This document shows positions 45,637 to 53,914 of a stretch of 64,000 bases of DNA, piece by piece (within the stretch, counting starts at the first letter, position 1; every line of letters starts with the position of its first letter). The stretch is taken from the NCBI GenBank assembly GCA_902141825.1, contig CABFPG010000009.1:186001-250000 (forward strand), given 5' to 3'. This DNA comes from Thalassocella blandensis (GTDB taxonomy: Bacteria > Pseudomonadota > Gammaproteobacteria > Pseudomonadales > Cellvibrionaceae). A program made the position numbers and the translations under genes. The notes under the pieces were generated by a model. The model saw only the letters and a program-made list of their open reading frames with translations, was not told the origin of the DNA and did no database searches.

Positions 45637-46920
45637 ATGCAAAACCTGCTGCGATTGTGCTTCATCATTTTAACTGTGAGCTGGATTCAAGCCTGCTCGG
45701 TTAACCCGGTAACCGGGGAACGGGAGCTGTCCCTGATGTCGGCGGAGCAAGAAGTCGCCATGGGCGAGCAATATTATCTGGCCTCTCAACAACAGCAAGG
45801 CGGGCGCTACGTTGTTGACCCGGACTTAAATGTCTATGTAGCCAATGTCGGACGTAAACTCGCCGCCAAGAGTGATCGCCCGAACTTACCCTACGAATTC
45901 GTGGTGTTGAATAACAGCACACCAAACGCATGGGCCTTGCCTGGCGGCAAAATTGCCATTAACCGTGGATTACTGGTGCTACTGGATGATGAAGCCCAAT
46001 TAGCGGCGGTGATGGGACACGAGATTGTGCACGCCGCTGCACGTCACGGTGCTCAGCAGCAAAGTCGCGCTGCCATTTTACAAATGGGAATGCAGGTGGC
46101 TCAGGTCGCCTCAAGCAATACCGGCTACGGTGACCTCATTGCTGCCGGAGCAGGCGCTGGAGCACAACTGTATATCTCGAAGTATGGCCGTGATCAGGAA
46201 CTGCAATCGGATAAGTACGGCGTGGAGTACATGGTGGCTGCAGGCTACAACCCTTACGCAGCGGTCGAATTGCAACAAACTTTCGTTAAATTGTCGGAAT
46301 CTCACGCGCAGGACTGGTTACAAGGGCTGTTTGCCAGCCACCCCCCTTCGCAGGAGCGGGTTGAAAAAAACCAACAATTGGCCAATCAATATGGCAACAA
46401 AGGTGTGCGAAACCAAGCAGCCTATCAGCGGGCAATTCAACAGCTAAAACGGGACAAAGCAGCCTATGATCTGCACGATCAAGCGTTAAAAGCGGCCAGT
46501 GCAAACGATTTAAGTAAAGCGTTAAATCTCACCAAGCAGGCCATCAGCAAGCAACCAAATGAAGCGCTTTTTTACGTCACAAAAGGTCAGATCGAGCTGA
46601 GTGAAAATCAGATCAGTACGGCTAAGAGTACTTTCTCACGTGCAATTCAATTAAATCCGGAGTACTACACCGGCCACCTCGGTTTAGGGCTAATAGCCAA
46701 AGAACAAAAGCAATACGGCACGGCCAAGCAATACCTGGAAAAAAGTGTCGCATTACTGCCAACCCAAGTGGCTATGTTTCATTTAGGTGAGCTGGAGTTA
46801 AACGACGGTAACCAGACTAAGGCCGCTGAATATTTTTCAGTCGTTGCACAACAAGGTGGGGAGCTGGGAGAAAAAGCGCAGATTTATTTGAATAAATTAC
46901 AGCCAGCCAGCGCAGGCTAA
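45637..46920 (+). CDS. M48-family metalloprotease lipoprotein with TPR repeats (BepA-like)
   Basis: A 427-residue periplasmic zinc protease with a lipobox-like WIQAC. The zinc motif is GHEIVHAAARH (His128, Glu129, His132) and the third ligand is Glu188 in DQELQSDKYG. The C-terminal half (about 255-420) contains TPR-type repeats (ALNLTKQAISKQPNEALFYVTKGQIEL and two more). The arrangement equals that of BepA-type proteases, which control outer-membrane protein assembly. A perfect GGAGAG ribosome site precedes the ATG. It stands alone, with a possible terminator behind. Confidence 0.88.
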   Translation: MQNLLRLCFIILTVSWIQACSVNPVTGERELSLMSAEQEVAMGEQYYLASQQQQGGRYVVDPDLNVYVANVGRKLAAKSDRPNLPYEFVVLNNSTPNAWALPGGKIAINRGLLVLLDDEAQLAAVMGHEIVHAAARHGAQQQSRAAILQMGMQVAQVASSNTGYGDLIAAGAGAGAQLYISKYGRDQELQSDKYGVEYMVAAGYNPYAAVELQQTFVKLSESHAQDWLQGLFASHPPSQERVEKNQQLANQYGNKGVRNQAAYQRAIQQLKRDKAAYDLHDQALKAASANDLSKALNLTKQAISKQPNEALFYVTKGQIELSENQISTAKSTFSRAIQLNPEYYTGHLGLGLIAKEQKQYGTAKQYLEKSVALLPTQVAMFHLGELELNDGNQTKAAEYFSVVAQQGGELGEKAQIYLNKLQPASAG

Positions 46921-46928
46921 AGACAACC

Positions 46929-46959
46929 GCGTGATCGCACTGAGTCGGTGTGATCACGC
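46929..46959 (+). terminator. Hairpin after the M48 protease gene
   Basis: GCGTGATC (46929-46936) and GATCACGC (46952-46959) with an inner CAC/GTG pair; only TTT follows soon after, so it is a weak terminator. Confidence 0.5.
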
Positions 46960-46985
46960 TTTGCGCCTCTACAGAAATTCAAACA

Positions 46986-47207
46986 CTAGCAGGCGAAATT
47001 TCCGTCTTCCCGTCGTCTTTCACATTCTTTCCGAATATTTTCACAGGCAGTCACTTTACCCGGAGAAGTCGGGTTCCCCTGTACACATTCATCGTTTTTC
47101 ATGGCCAATTCCTGGTTACTCATACTTTTCATTCCACCTTCACAGGCCATGAGTGTCGTCACAGTGAAAGAAACCATTATTGTTTTGGCAAACGTTAAGA
47201 GTCTCAT
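46986..47207 (-). CDS. Small Cys-rich lipoprotein
   Basis: A 73-residue predicted lipoprotein. The start MRLLTFAKTIMVSFTVTTLMAC gives a lipobox TLMAC, and the mature 52 residues contain four further cysteines (DECVQG, TACENI, KECERR, NFAC), a spacing suited to two disulfides. An ATG two codons upstream (47213) is also possible. Family not recognised. It converges with the M48 gene. Confidence 0.5.
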   Translation of the reverse strand: MRLLTFAKTIMVSFTVTTLMACEGGMKSMSNQELAMKNDECVQGNPTSPGKVTACENIRKECERRREDGNFAC

Positions 47208-47474
47208 AAGCATTCTCGGACAGATTAGCTGTTTACAATTTATATATTTAAGCAAGCGTATTTTTTATTGTAGTTTATTATTTGCAAAATTCTTATTTTT
47301 GCTCCTTTTTTGACTCCTTAAAGCGCGAAGACTAGGTGGCTTTTAGTTTAAAATAACCGTCTTTATTCCGCACTTGTTTATAAAAACAACAATAAATCAC
47401 AGGCGTTGCGTTGCCTCCCCTTGCAATATACGCTTGCCGTAAAACATAACAATAATATTTTAGTCGGAGTCAAT

Positions 47475-47999
47475 TTGAACAAAGTTTCATCTTTTATTTC
47501 TGGGATGAACGACCTTATCGGTCGAACACTGTCTTGGTTAACGCTTCTGATGGCCATCACCATGCTCCTGGTGATATTGGGCCGTGCATTCAATCTTGGC
47601 AGTCTGGCCATTCAGGAAAGCGTCACTTACATGCATGCCATGGTATTTATGCTATGCATGGCCTACACCCTGAAAGAGCAAGGTCATGTGCGTGTGGATG
47701 TAAATTATCGACGCATGAATTTTTTACAGAAAGCCTGGGTTGATGTCATAGGCGCTATCCTATTTATTCTTCCCTTCTCTATTTTTCTGATTGCCATCAG
47801 CTGGCAATTTGTTGTGGAGTCGTGGCGCATACGGGAAGGCTCTCCCAATCCGGGCGGCATTCAAGCAGTATTCCTGCTCAAAACCTTAATTCCTTTAGGC
47901 GGTTTTTTGCTGGGCTTACAGGGGCTGGTCGAGCTGATACGCAATGTCCAGACGCTCCTTGCCCCGCAAGATACGCTTGACCAGAACGGAGGCGTCTAA
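47475..47999 (+). CDS. TRAP transporter small permease (DctQ type)
   Basis: A 174-residue inner-membrane protein with four membrane segments and the QESVTYMHAMVFMLCMAYTLKEQGHVRVDV block of DctQ. The TTG at 47475, six bases after GGAG, is taken as the start; the frame is open further upstream without a site. It overlaps the large-permease gene by one base. No DctP binding-protein gene is next to it. Confidence 0.85.
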   Translation: MNKVSSFISGMNDLIGRTLSWLTLLMAITMLLVILGRAFNLGSLAIQESVTYMHAMVFMLCMAYTLKEQGHVRVDVNYRRMNFLQKAWVDVIGAILFILPFSIFLIAISWQFVVESWRIREGSPNPGGIQAVFLLKTLIPLGGFLLGLQGLVELIRNVQTLLAPQDTLDQNGGV

Positions 48000-49366
48000 T
48001 GTTAGAGCTCCTCCCTCTGCTGATGTTTGTGTTTGCCTGTTTTACGCTGATGATGGGGTATCCCGTAGCTTTTACTCTGGCTGGCGTCGCTCTGCTATTT
48101 GCTGGAATTGGCATTATAAGCGGGACGTTTCATGCGGAATTTTTATTGAATTATCCCGAGCGCGTATTCGGTACTATCAGCAATTACACTTTGATCGCGG
48201 TGCCCTTGTTTGTCTTTATGGGCGTAATGCTAGAGCGTTCCAAAATAGCAGAAGAACTATTGGAAAATATGGCCAAAGCCTGTGGCCGCCTTCCTGCAGG
48301 ACTAGGTATTTCAGTTGTGGCTGTGGGGGCATTAATGGCCGCCAGCACCGGGATTGTCGGTGCAACAGTGGTCACCATGGGCTTAATGTCTCTGCCCACC
48401 ATGTTAAAAAAAGGCTATTCCCCCGCGCTGGCCACCGGCACTATTTGCGCAACCGGAACACTCGGTCAAATTATCCCGCCTTCCATTGCGCTGGTGCTGC
48501 TCGGCGATATTATTTCCAGTGCATACCAGCAGGCTCAATTGGATCTGGGCATATTTAATGCTGCACCCGTTTCCGTTGGCGATTTGTTTTTAGGGGCGAT
48601 TGTGCCAGGCGTTTTGCTGGTGGTGCTTTACACGGTGTTCTTGTTTTTGGTCGGAGTGTTTAAACCCGAACTTGCACCGCCTGATGCCCAGGAGCAAAGC
48701 TTCAGTCGTCGAAAGTTAATCACCAGTATTCTGCCACCAATCGGCTTAATATTACTGGTGCTTGGCTCTATTATTTCCGGCCGCGCCACACCGACTGAAG
48801 CGGCCGGCGTGGGTGCCATTGCGGCCACACTGCTGGCCACCATTAAAGGGCAACTCACGCTCGACTTGCTTCGCGATGTAGCACGCACCACAACAATTTG
48901 TACCGCAATGGTATTTGCCATTTTACTGGGTGCATCGCTATTTTCACTGGTGTTCAACGGCTTGGGCGGAGAACAGCTGATCCATCACTTTTTTGAGAAT
49001 CTACCAGGTGGCGCAATTTTTGCGGTGTTTATTGTGATGGTGGTTATTTTCGTACTTGGATTTATTCTGGATTTTATCGAAATCACCTTTGTAGTCGTTC
49101 CTATGATCGGGCCTGTGCTGCTGAAAATGGGAGTTGATCCGGTTTGGTTGGGCATCATGATTGCTATTAATTTACAAACCTCCTTTTTAACTCCACCTTT
49201 TGGTTTTGCTTTATTTTATTTACGCGGTGTGGCGCCTAAAGAATTGAAAACTTCATCTATTTACCGTGGTGTTGCGCCATTTATTGTGATCCAATTAATT
49301 CTGCTCGTAGTACTTGCGATATGGCCTGACTTAGTGACCTGGCTACCCAAGCTAATAAAAACATAA
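47999..49366 (+). CDS. TRAP transporter large permease (DctM type)
   Basis: A 455-residue membrane protein with about 12 segments. The conserved LIAVPLFVFMGVMLERS, TLGQIIPPSIALVLLGD and ATPTEAAGVGAIAA blocks are intact. The usual partner of DctQ, it imports a carboxylate or similar solute with Na+ after capture by a periplasmic binding protein. That binding protein must be encoded elsewhere. Ectoine TRAP systems (TeaABC, UehABC) are of this kind, and an ectoine-breakdown block lies 2 kb downstream, but the substrate here is not known. Confidence 0.9.
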   Translation: MLELLPLLMFVFACFTLMMGYPVAFTLAGVALLFAGIGIISGTFHAEFLLNYPERVFGTISNYTLIAVPLFVFMGVMLERSKIAEELLENMAKACGRLPAGLGISVVAVGALMAASTGIVGATVVTMGLMSLPTMLKKGYSPALATGTICATGTLGQIIPPSIALVLLGDIISSAYQQAQLDLGIFNAAPVSVGDLFLGAIVPGVLLVVLYTVFLFLVGVFKPELAPPDAQEQSFSRRKLITSILPPIGLILLVLGSIISGRATPTEAAGVGAIAATLLATIKGQLTLDLLRDVARTTTICTAMVFAILLGASLFSLVFNGLGGEQLIHHFFENLPGGAIFAVFIVMVVIFVLGFILDFIEITFVVVPMIGPVLLKMGVDPVWLGIMIAINLQTSFLTPPFGFALFYLRGVAPKELKTSSIYRGVAPFIVIQLILLVVLAIWPDLVTWLPKLIKT

Positions 49367-49386
49367 AGATCGATGAGGAAACATTA

Positions 49387-49785
49387 ATGGGTAAACTTGA
49401 TGAAGAGCCAAAACCAAGCGGAGAACTTGTTCTACAAACCTTAGCTCTGCCGCGCGACACAAATTCCAATGGCGATATATTTGGTGGCTGGCTGCTCTCT
49501 CAAATGGATCTGGCTGGCGCTATTGCCGCCCGTGAAATTGCCAAAGGACGCGTGACGACGGTTGCCGTCGGCAGCATGGCTTTTTTGCGCCCAGTCCCTG
49601 TCGGAAGCACAGTCAGCTGCTACTGTGAAATTCTCGATGTGGGGCGCTCCTCGATCAAAACCATCGTGGAAGTGTGGGTCAAACAGTATGATAGAAATGC
49701 CCAGCAAAAAGTCACAGAAGGCGAATTTGTGTATGTCGCCATTGATAATGCCGGTCGCACTCGCCCAGTGCCACAAGGCGAATAA
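49387..49785 (+). CDS. YciA-type acyl-CoA thioesterase
   Basis: A 132-residue hot-dog-fold enzyme. The DTNSNGDIFGGWLLSQMD stretch contains the catalytic Asp/Asn region of YciA-like thioesterases, and RVTTVAVGSMAFLRPVPVGS is the second conserved block. It starts 20 bases after dctM, so it may be cotranscribed with the TRAP genes. A terminator follows. Confidence 0.88.
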   Translation: MGKLDEEPKPSGELVLQTLALPRDTNSNGDIFGGWLLSQMDLAGAIAAREIAKGRVTTVAVGSMAFLRPVPVGSTVSCYCEILDVGRSSIKTIVEVWVKQYDRNAQQKVTEGEFVYVAIDNAGRTRPVPQGE

Positions 49786-49804
49786 ACAACCGTGATTTTA
49801 ACAG

Positions 49805-49838
49805 CCAGGCAGTCATATTGAATGCTCTGTCTGGTTTT
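49805..49838 (+). terminator. Terminator after the TRAP-thioesterase unit
   Basis: CCAGGCAG (49805-49812) and CTGTCTGG (49827-49834), eight pairs with one G-T, followed by TTTT. Confidence 0.7.
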
Positions 49839-49847
49839 CGCCTGGAA

Positions 49848-49910
49848 TTCTTAAGTTTTTTCTTAAGGTCTTTTTTAAGATCTTTCTTAAGGTCTTCCTT
49901 AAAGTTTTAC
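49848..49910. repeat. Degenerate tandem repeat of a CTTAAG-containing unit
   Basis: About five imperfect units of 12-14 bases with core TTCTTAAGGTCTT. The rest of the 312-base spacer 49786-50097 holds the terminator and T-rich sequence. An 86-residue frame across it (Phe/Leu/Arg/Ser-rich) seems to be a by-product of the repeat. Confidence 0.65.
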
Positions 49911-50097
49911 TTACCCCTTACTTTCACTGCTTCTCGCACTGGGCTTTTTAGTCCGTGCTTTTTGACCGCTGCTTTTTACCTCAAGTCTGCTTGCTTTGTG
50001 CTTTTCAGTCAGCACGCCTGCCATGTATTCCGCACTACTCGAGTTTTTTTAGACGCTTCGTGCAAGGCATCAAGGTAAAGTTTATTTTTTAACAATC

Positions 50098-50916
50098 TCA
50101 GTCTATGGCTGTAGTTTGCTTTTCAATAATCTCATTAACGAAGCGATCGAGTGAAAAAATAAATCGCGGGTGAGAGAAAATATCATTGTGGCTTGCGCCC
50201 TTTAACTCGACCAATTCCTTCGCGGTTGGAATGGCCTCGTACGTTGACATGGAGTGTTCCCTTGGGATAATTTCATCATTCTCGGCCAATATCACAAAGG
50301 TAGGCGAACGCAACTGCCTTACATGGTGATCAAGAAAGAAGGGATGTTTGAGAATAATATCCACAGGCAAAAATGGATAAACCTCTTTGACCAAAGCTGA
50401 AATACTTTTTAATGGCGTAATTAATATGTTGGCCACAACGTCTCGTTGTGCACCCACATAGCCGGCCACAGCAGATCCCAAACTACGCCCCATGACGATA
50501 ATCTCCGCTTTAGGATCGTAAGACTTCACGAAGTCATAAATATGCAAGGCATCCTGGTATAGGACTTTCTCGCTTGGCGTACCAGTACTGAGTGCGTAGC
50601 CCCGGTAATTAAAACTAAATAAGCCCGCTACATTCAACTTGCTGAACTCGGAAAAGAAGGTTGCCACGTCTTCTGCATTCCCACCAAAATAAATGAGGTA
50701 GATATTGTTGTCCGGTTCTGGCGCGACATGCTTCCAGCCTTGCAGTTCTGCACCGTCGACAGGAATACGTATTTCAGCAACATTGAGTTGTTTGTACAAC
50801 AGCGGGCTCGCTTCTGTTCCAGCGAATATTAACTGCCCTTGTTTCAGGTACAGTAACAGTAAAAAACCAATGAACAAGCCTATCAACGCCGCAATCAAAA
50901 TAGCGAACACTTTCAA
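50098..50916 (-). CDS. Membrane-anchored alpha/beta hydrolase
   Basis: A 272-residue protein with one N-terminal membrane anchor (about 4-24) and an alpha/beta-hydrolase domain. The nucleophile Ser145 is in VMGRSLGSAV, the acid in LAENDEIIP and the His in KGASHNDIF. The YFGGNAED block corresponds to the oxyanion region. It resembles the BEM46/YfhR group of serine hydrolases with unknown substrates. The active site probably faces the periplasm or the membrane surface. Confidence 0.8.
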   Translation of the reverse strand: MKVFAILIAALIGLFIGFLLLLYLKQGQLIFAGTEASPLLYKQLNVAEIRIPVDGAELQGWKHVAPEPDNNIYLIYFGGNAEDVATFFSEFSKLNVAGLFSFNYRGYALSTGTPSEKVLYQDALHIYDFVKSYDPKAEIIVMGRSLGSAVAGYVGAQRDVVANILITPLKSISALVKEVYPFLPVDIILKHPFFLDHHVRQLRSPTFVILAENDEIIPREHSMSTYEAIPTAKELVELKGASHNDIFSHPRFIFSLDRFVNEIIEKQTTAID

Positions 50917-51187
50917 TCGAAACCTCTAATTATTCTTGTTGTTATGCGTTAGCATTGCGCAGAACAGACCAACAGTATTGTTTTATTGCCGACATTTTTT
51001 TACATATAAAACGAGCGGACGTGACACATTGAAAATGTCGCCCAAATAGATGCCGTATTCACATTTAAAAATTCATACACCAGCAAAAAATAGTAACACA
51101 CTCGACTTTTACTGTGCAGCGTTACCTCGAAGGAAATTGAAAATACAAAGAGATGGGGCTCAAATGAAGTTGGATTAGTTATAGGAT
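50917..51187. other. Non-coding spacer before an orphan terminator
   Basis: AT-rich, with no convincing gene. A plus-strand 12-codon frame (AAGGA site near 51130, TTG start, ending near 51179) lies just ahead of the hairpin at 51188. It may be part of a small RNA unit. Confidence 0.35.
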
Positions 51188-51225
51188 GCGGATTCTTTAT
51201 AGCAGAATCCGCCTTGTATTTTTTT
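51188..51225 (+). terminator. Orphan plus-strand terminator-like hairpin
   Basis: GCGGATTCT (51188-51196), seven-base loop, AGAATCCGC (51204-51212), then a T-run at 51219-51225. Both neighbouring genes are on the minus strand, so it would end a plus-strand transcript with no known gene. Confidence 0.6.
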
Positions 51226-51279
51226 ATATTTTTTGAAGCACCTCGTAATTACACCATACAATGATTGGCCTTGAGCGCA

Positions 51280-52653
51280 TCAAGTTTTCACAGGACCTAG
51301 CCACACCTGCTGTTTGTTGACAAACTCCATAATGCCGTGCGGACCCAGCTCTCGCCCGAGGCCTGATCGTTTCACACCCCCACTGGGTAAGCGAGGATCG
51401 GTTTTCACTATGCCATTAACCGCCACCTGCCCGGCTTCCAGGCGCTTGGCCATCTGTGCGCCCACTTCGGCAGAACCTGTCCAGACTGAAGCGGCTAAGC
51501 CGTATTCCGTGTCATTCGCAATCTCGATAGCCTGCTCCATATTTTTCGCCTTTAATACAACCGCAACTGGACCAAAAGTTTCCTCCCTGCAAGCCACCAT
51601 GTCATTCGTAACGTCCACCAGTAACGTTGGTGGATAGAAATAACCGGGTGCATCTATTGGTTCACCACCGAGTAAGCAACGCGCACCTGCAGCAATGGTC
51701 TGGCTAACCTGTCGAGCCACGTTATCGCGCAAATCCGCGCGAGCAATTGGACCGACTTGAGTCGCTTCCTCTCGAGGGTCACCCACTTTTAATTTAGCTA
51801 AACGCGCGTGCAATAATTCAATAAAATCATCATAAACGCTTTCTTCAACGATTAATCGTTTTGCGGCAATACAAGACTGACCCGCATTGATAATCCGTGA
51901 CAGCGTTAAAGTATCGGCGGCCTTTTCTAAATCCGCATCGGCTAGAATTATGGACGGATCAGAGCCGCCTAATTCCAATACAACTGGTTTGATTGCTCCA
52001 GCGGCCAAAGCCGCCACTTTTGCACCTGCGGCACTGGAGCCGGTAAAAGACACCGCTCGGATAATAGGATGCTCAATGGCCGATGCAACATCCTCATTGT
52101 TCAGAGGTAAATTCTGTAACAGGCCCTCTGTTGCACCCGCTTTTTTAAACACGCCGGCAATCGCTTCAGCACACGCGGGGACGTGCGGATCATGCTTCAT
52201 CAGGCAAGTGTTTCCTGCCATTAATGCCGGCGCACAAAAACGAAAGGCCAGCCAGAAAGGCGCATTCCATGGCAGTATTCCCAACACAGGACCGATCGGT
52301 AAGTGTTGCACATAGCTGCGCGTTGCATCCGACTCCAGGCTTAGATCAGCAAGGTACTCTTTTGCATACTTGGCGTAGTGCTCTGCACACCATACGGCTT
52401 TTTTCACTTCACCGCGCGCCTCGTTAATTGGCTTCCCCATTTCTTCCGTCATCAACAGCGCGAGTTTTTCTTCGTCATCTTTCATCACCTGCGCCACGGC
52501 ATAGAGAACTTCTGCACGGGCATCAAAGCTGTGCTGTTTCCAATTGTGGTAGGCAATTTCGGCCAACTCTATGCGCTGAGCCATTTCATCCGGAGCCAGC
52601 ACGGGGAATTCATGTAAAAACGTTCCGTTAGTAGGATCAATCACATTAAACAT
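51280..52653 (-). CDS. doeC: NAD(P)-dependent aldehyde dehydrogenase, probable aspartate-semialdehyde step of ectoine breakdown
   Basis: A 457-residue ALDH with Glu227 in LELGGSDP and the nucleophile Cys261 in AGQSCIAAKR; PWNAPFWLAFR and ETFGPVAVV are also intact. Sequence resembles succinate-semialdehyde dehydrogenases of the Sad/GabD group. DoeC, which oxidises aspartate semialdehyde made by DoeD, belongs to this group. The name rests on its place six bases after doeA; a succinate-semialdehyde role remains possible. Confidence 0.72.
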   Translation of the reverse strand: MFNVIDPTNGTFLHEFPVLAPDEMAQRIELAEIAYHNWKQHSFDARAEVLYAVAQVMKDDEEKLALLMTEEMGKPINEARGEVKKAVWCAEHYAKYAKEYLADLSLESDATRSYVQHLPIGPVLGILPWNAPFWLAFRFCAPALMAGNTCLMKHDPHVPACAEAIAGVFKKAGATEGLLQNLPLNNEDVASAIEHPIIRAVSFTGSSAAGAKVAALAAGAIKPVVLELGGSDPSIILADADLEKAADTLTLSRIINAGQSCIAAKRLIVEESVYDDFIELLHARLAKLKVGDPREEATQVGPIARADLRDNVARQVSQTIAAGARCLLGGEPIDAPGYFYPPTLLVDVTNDMVACREETFGPVAVVLKAKNMEQAIEIANDTEYGLAASVWTGSAEVGAQMAKRLEAGQVAVNGIVKTDPRLPSGGVKRSGLGRELGPHGIMEFVNKQQVWLGPVKT

Positions 52654-52659
52654 TATTGA

Positions 52660-53913
52660 TCAGCCCTCCTTTTTTGATTTTTTGTCTGACTTTTCTGGTG
52701 CTTTACTTTTTGCCACATCTGAAATTTTTGTCACAGTACTGGCACTATCGGCTTTCACTACAAAATTCTGATCGACGTCCGCAAAGAAGGAATCACAGCC
52801 AGATTCGGTGATATAAAAGGTATCTGAAATTCCGCAGGTTTTATCACCCTCAACCCCCCAGATCCAGGGAATAATATGGAAGGTCATCCCCTTTTGCAGT
52901 ACGCGCGAATCCCCCTGTTTCAAACTGATGATATAGCCTTCATCCCAGCTTGGCGGAAAAGCAATGCCAATGGAATAACCGGATCGCGTAATCAGTTTTC
53001 CATCCACATCGTTGTCCATGATGATGGTACGCACCATATTATCTGCATCGGAAACCGTCATCCCCGGGCGTAAATTATCGCGAACACTTTTCAATGCAAA
53101 CTTCATGGTTTGCTGAGCTTTATACATAGCCGTATTCATTTCACCGCAAATAACCGTGCGCATCAGCGCGGTATGATACCGACGATAACACCCTCCCACT
53201 TCGAGAAACACGTGTTCACCGGGTTGCACAGTGCGCCCCTCCCAGGTCGCGTGGCCAATCATCGTACGCGGTCCCGAAGTAACATAGGGCATAACGGCCG
53301 GAGGTTCTCCTCCGGCTTTAAACATCGCTTCACTGATCGCCGCTCCAATCTCATTTTCGGTCACGCCCGGCTGAGTGATTCCGATACCGGCTAACATGCC
53401 AGCTTTAGCTGCGACGGCGGCTTTGCGCATCACTTCGATTTCCACTTCAGACTTGCAAGCCCGACCTTGCTCCACAATCCCAAAGCAATCCATCATTCTG
53501 CCGTCTGTAAAAGTCGTGTGTATCTGGTCTTGCTGATAGGCCGGGAGAAAATAACTGTTCCGCTCATAGCCAATCACTTTCTTAGATAAACCAAATTCAC
53601 GCAGCGACTCAATTAACATTTGTACCGCGTCTCCCGTATCGGGATAGGGTCGCGTCAGCTCTACCCAGGTTCTCGCGTGAACATTGGATTCTTCCAATTG
53701 CCGCGTAATCATAAAGGGTTCATCTACCAGGGGCACAACCAGTGCCTGAAAAAACGAATAGCCGGTGGTCTGGTAATCCGTTAAATACATCAGGTTTTCT
53801 GGGTCAGTAATAATCACGGCATCCAACAGGCGTTCATGCATGCGTTCACGCAGTTCTGCCAAACGACGTTGATACTCGGAAAAAGGAAAGGTCATATCAT
53901 CACGTTCGCGCAT
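52660..53913 (-). CDS. doeA: DoeA-like ectoine hydrolase (M24 fold)
   Basis: A 417-residue protein of the creatinase/prolidase fold. Ectoine hydrolases open the ectoine ring to N-acetyl-diaminobutyrate and lack part of the M24 metal site. Here FLEVGGCYRRYHTALMRT replaces the usual Asp-containing metal strands, while the PYVTSGPRTMIGHATWEG and FPPSWDEGYI regions are conserved. The C-terminal 40 residues are a Lys/Ser-rich tail. Start at 53913 after GGGAGG; the gene begins one base after the doeD stop. Sugar or peptide substrates are unlikely because of the metal-site change. Confidence 0.8.
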   Translation of the reverse strand: MRERDDMTFPFSEYQRRLAELRERMHERLLDAVIITDPENLMYLTDYQTTGYSFFQALVVPLVDEPFMITRQLEESNVHARTWVELTRPYPDTGDAVQMLIESLREFGLSKKVIGYERNSYFLPAYQQDQIHTTFTDGRMMDCFGIVEQGRACKSEVEIEVMRKAAVAAKAGMLAGIGITQPGVTENEIGAAISEAMFKAGGEPPAVMPYVTSGPRTMIGHATWEGRTVQPGEHVFLEVGGCYRRYHTALMRTVICGEMNTAMYKAQQTMKFALKSVRDNLRPGMTVSDADNMVRTIIMDNDVDGKLITRSGYSIGIAFPPSWDEGYIISLKQGDSRVLQKGMTFHIIPWIWGVEGDKTCGISDTFYITESGCDSFFADVDQNFVVKADSASTVTKISDVAKSKAPEKSDKKSKKEG

Positions 53914-53914
53914 T

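Noticed and set aside
49818-50078. An 86-codon frame across the CTTAAG repeat
   Set aside because: Its Leu-Arg-Ser-Phe composition comes from the repeat and there is no ribosome site or similarity to known proteins.
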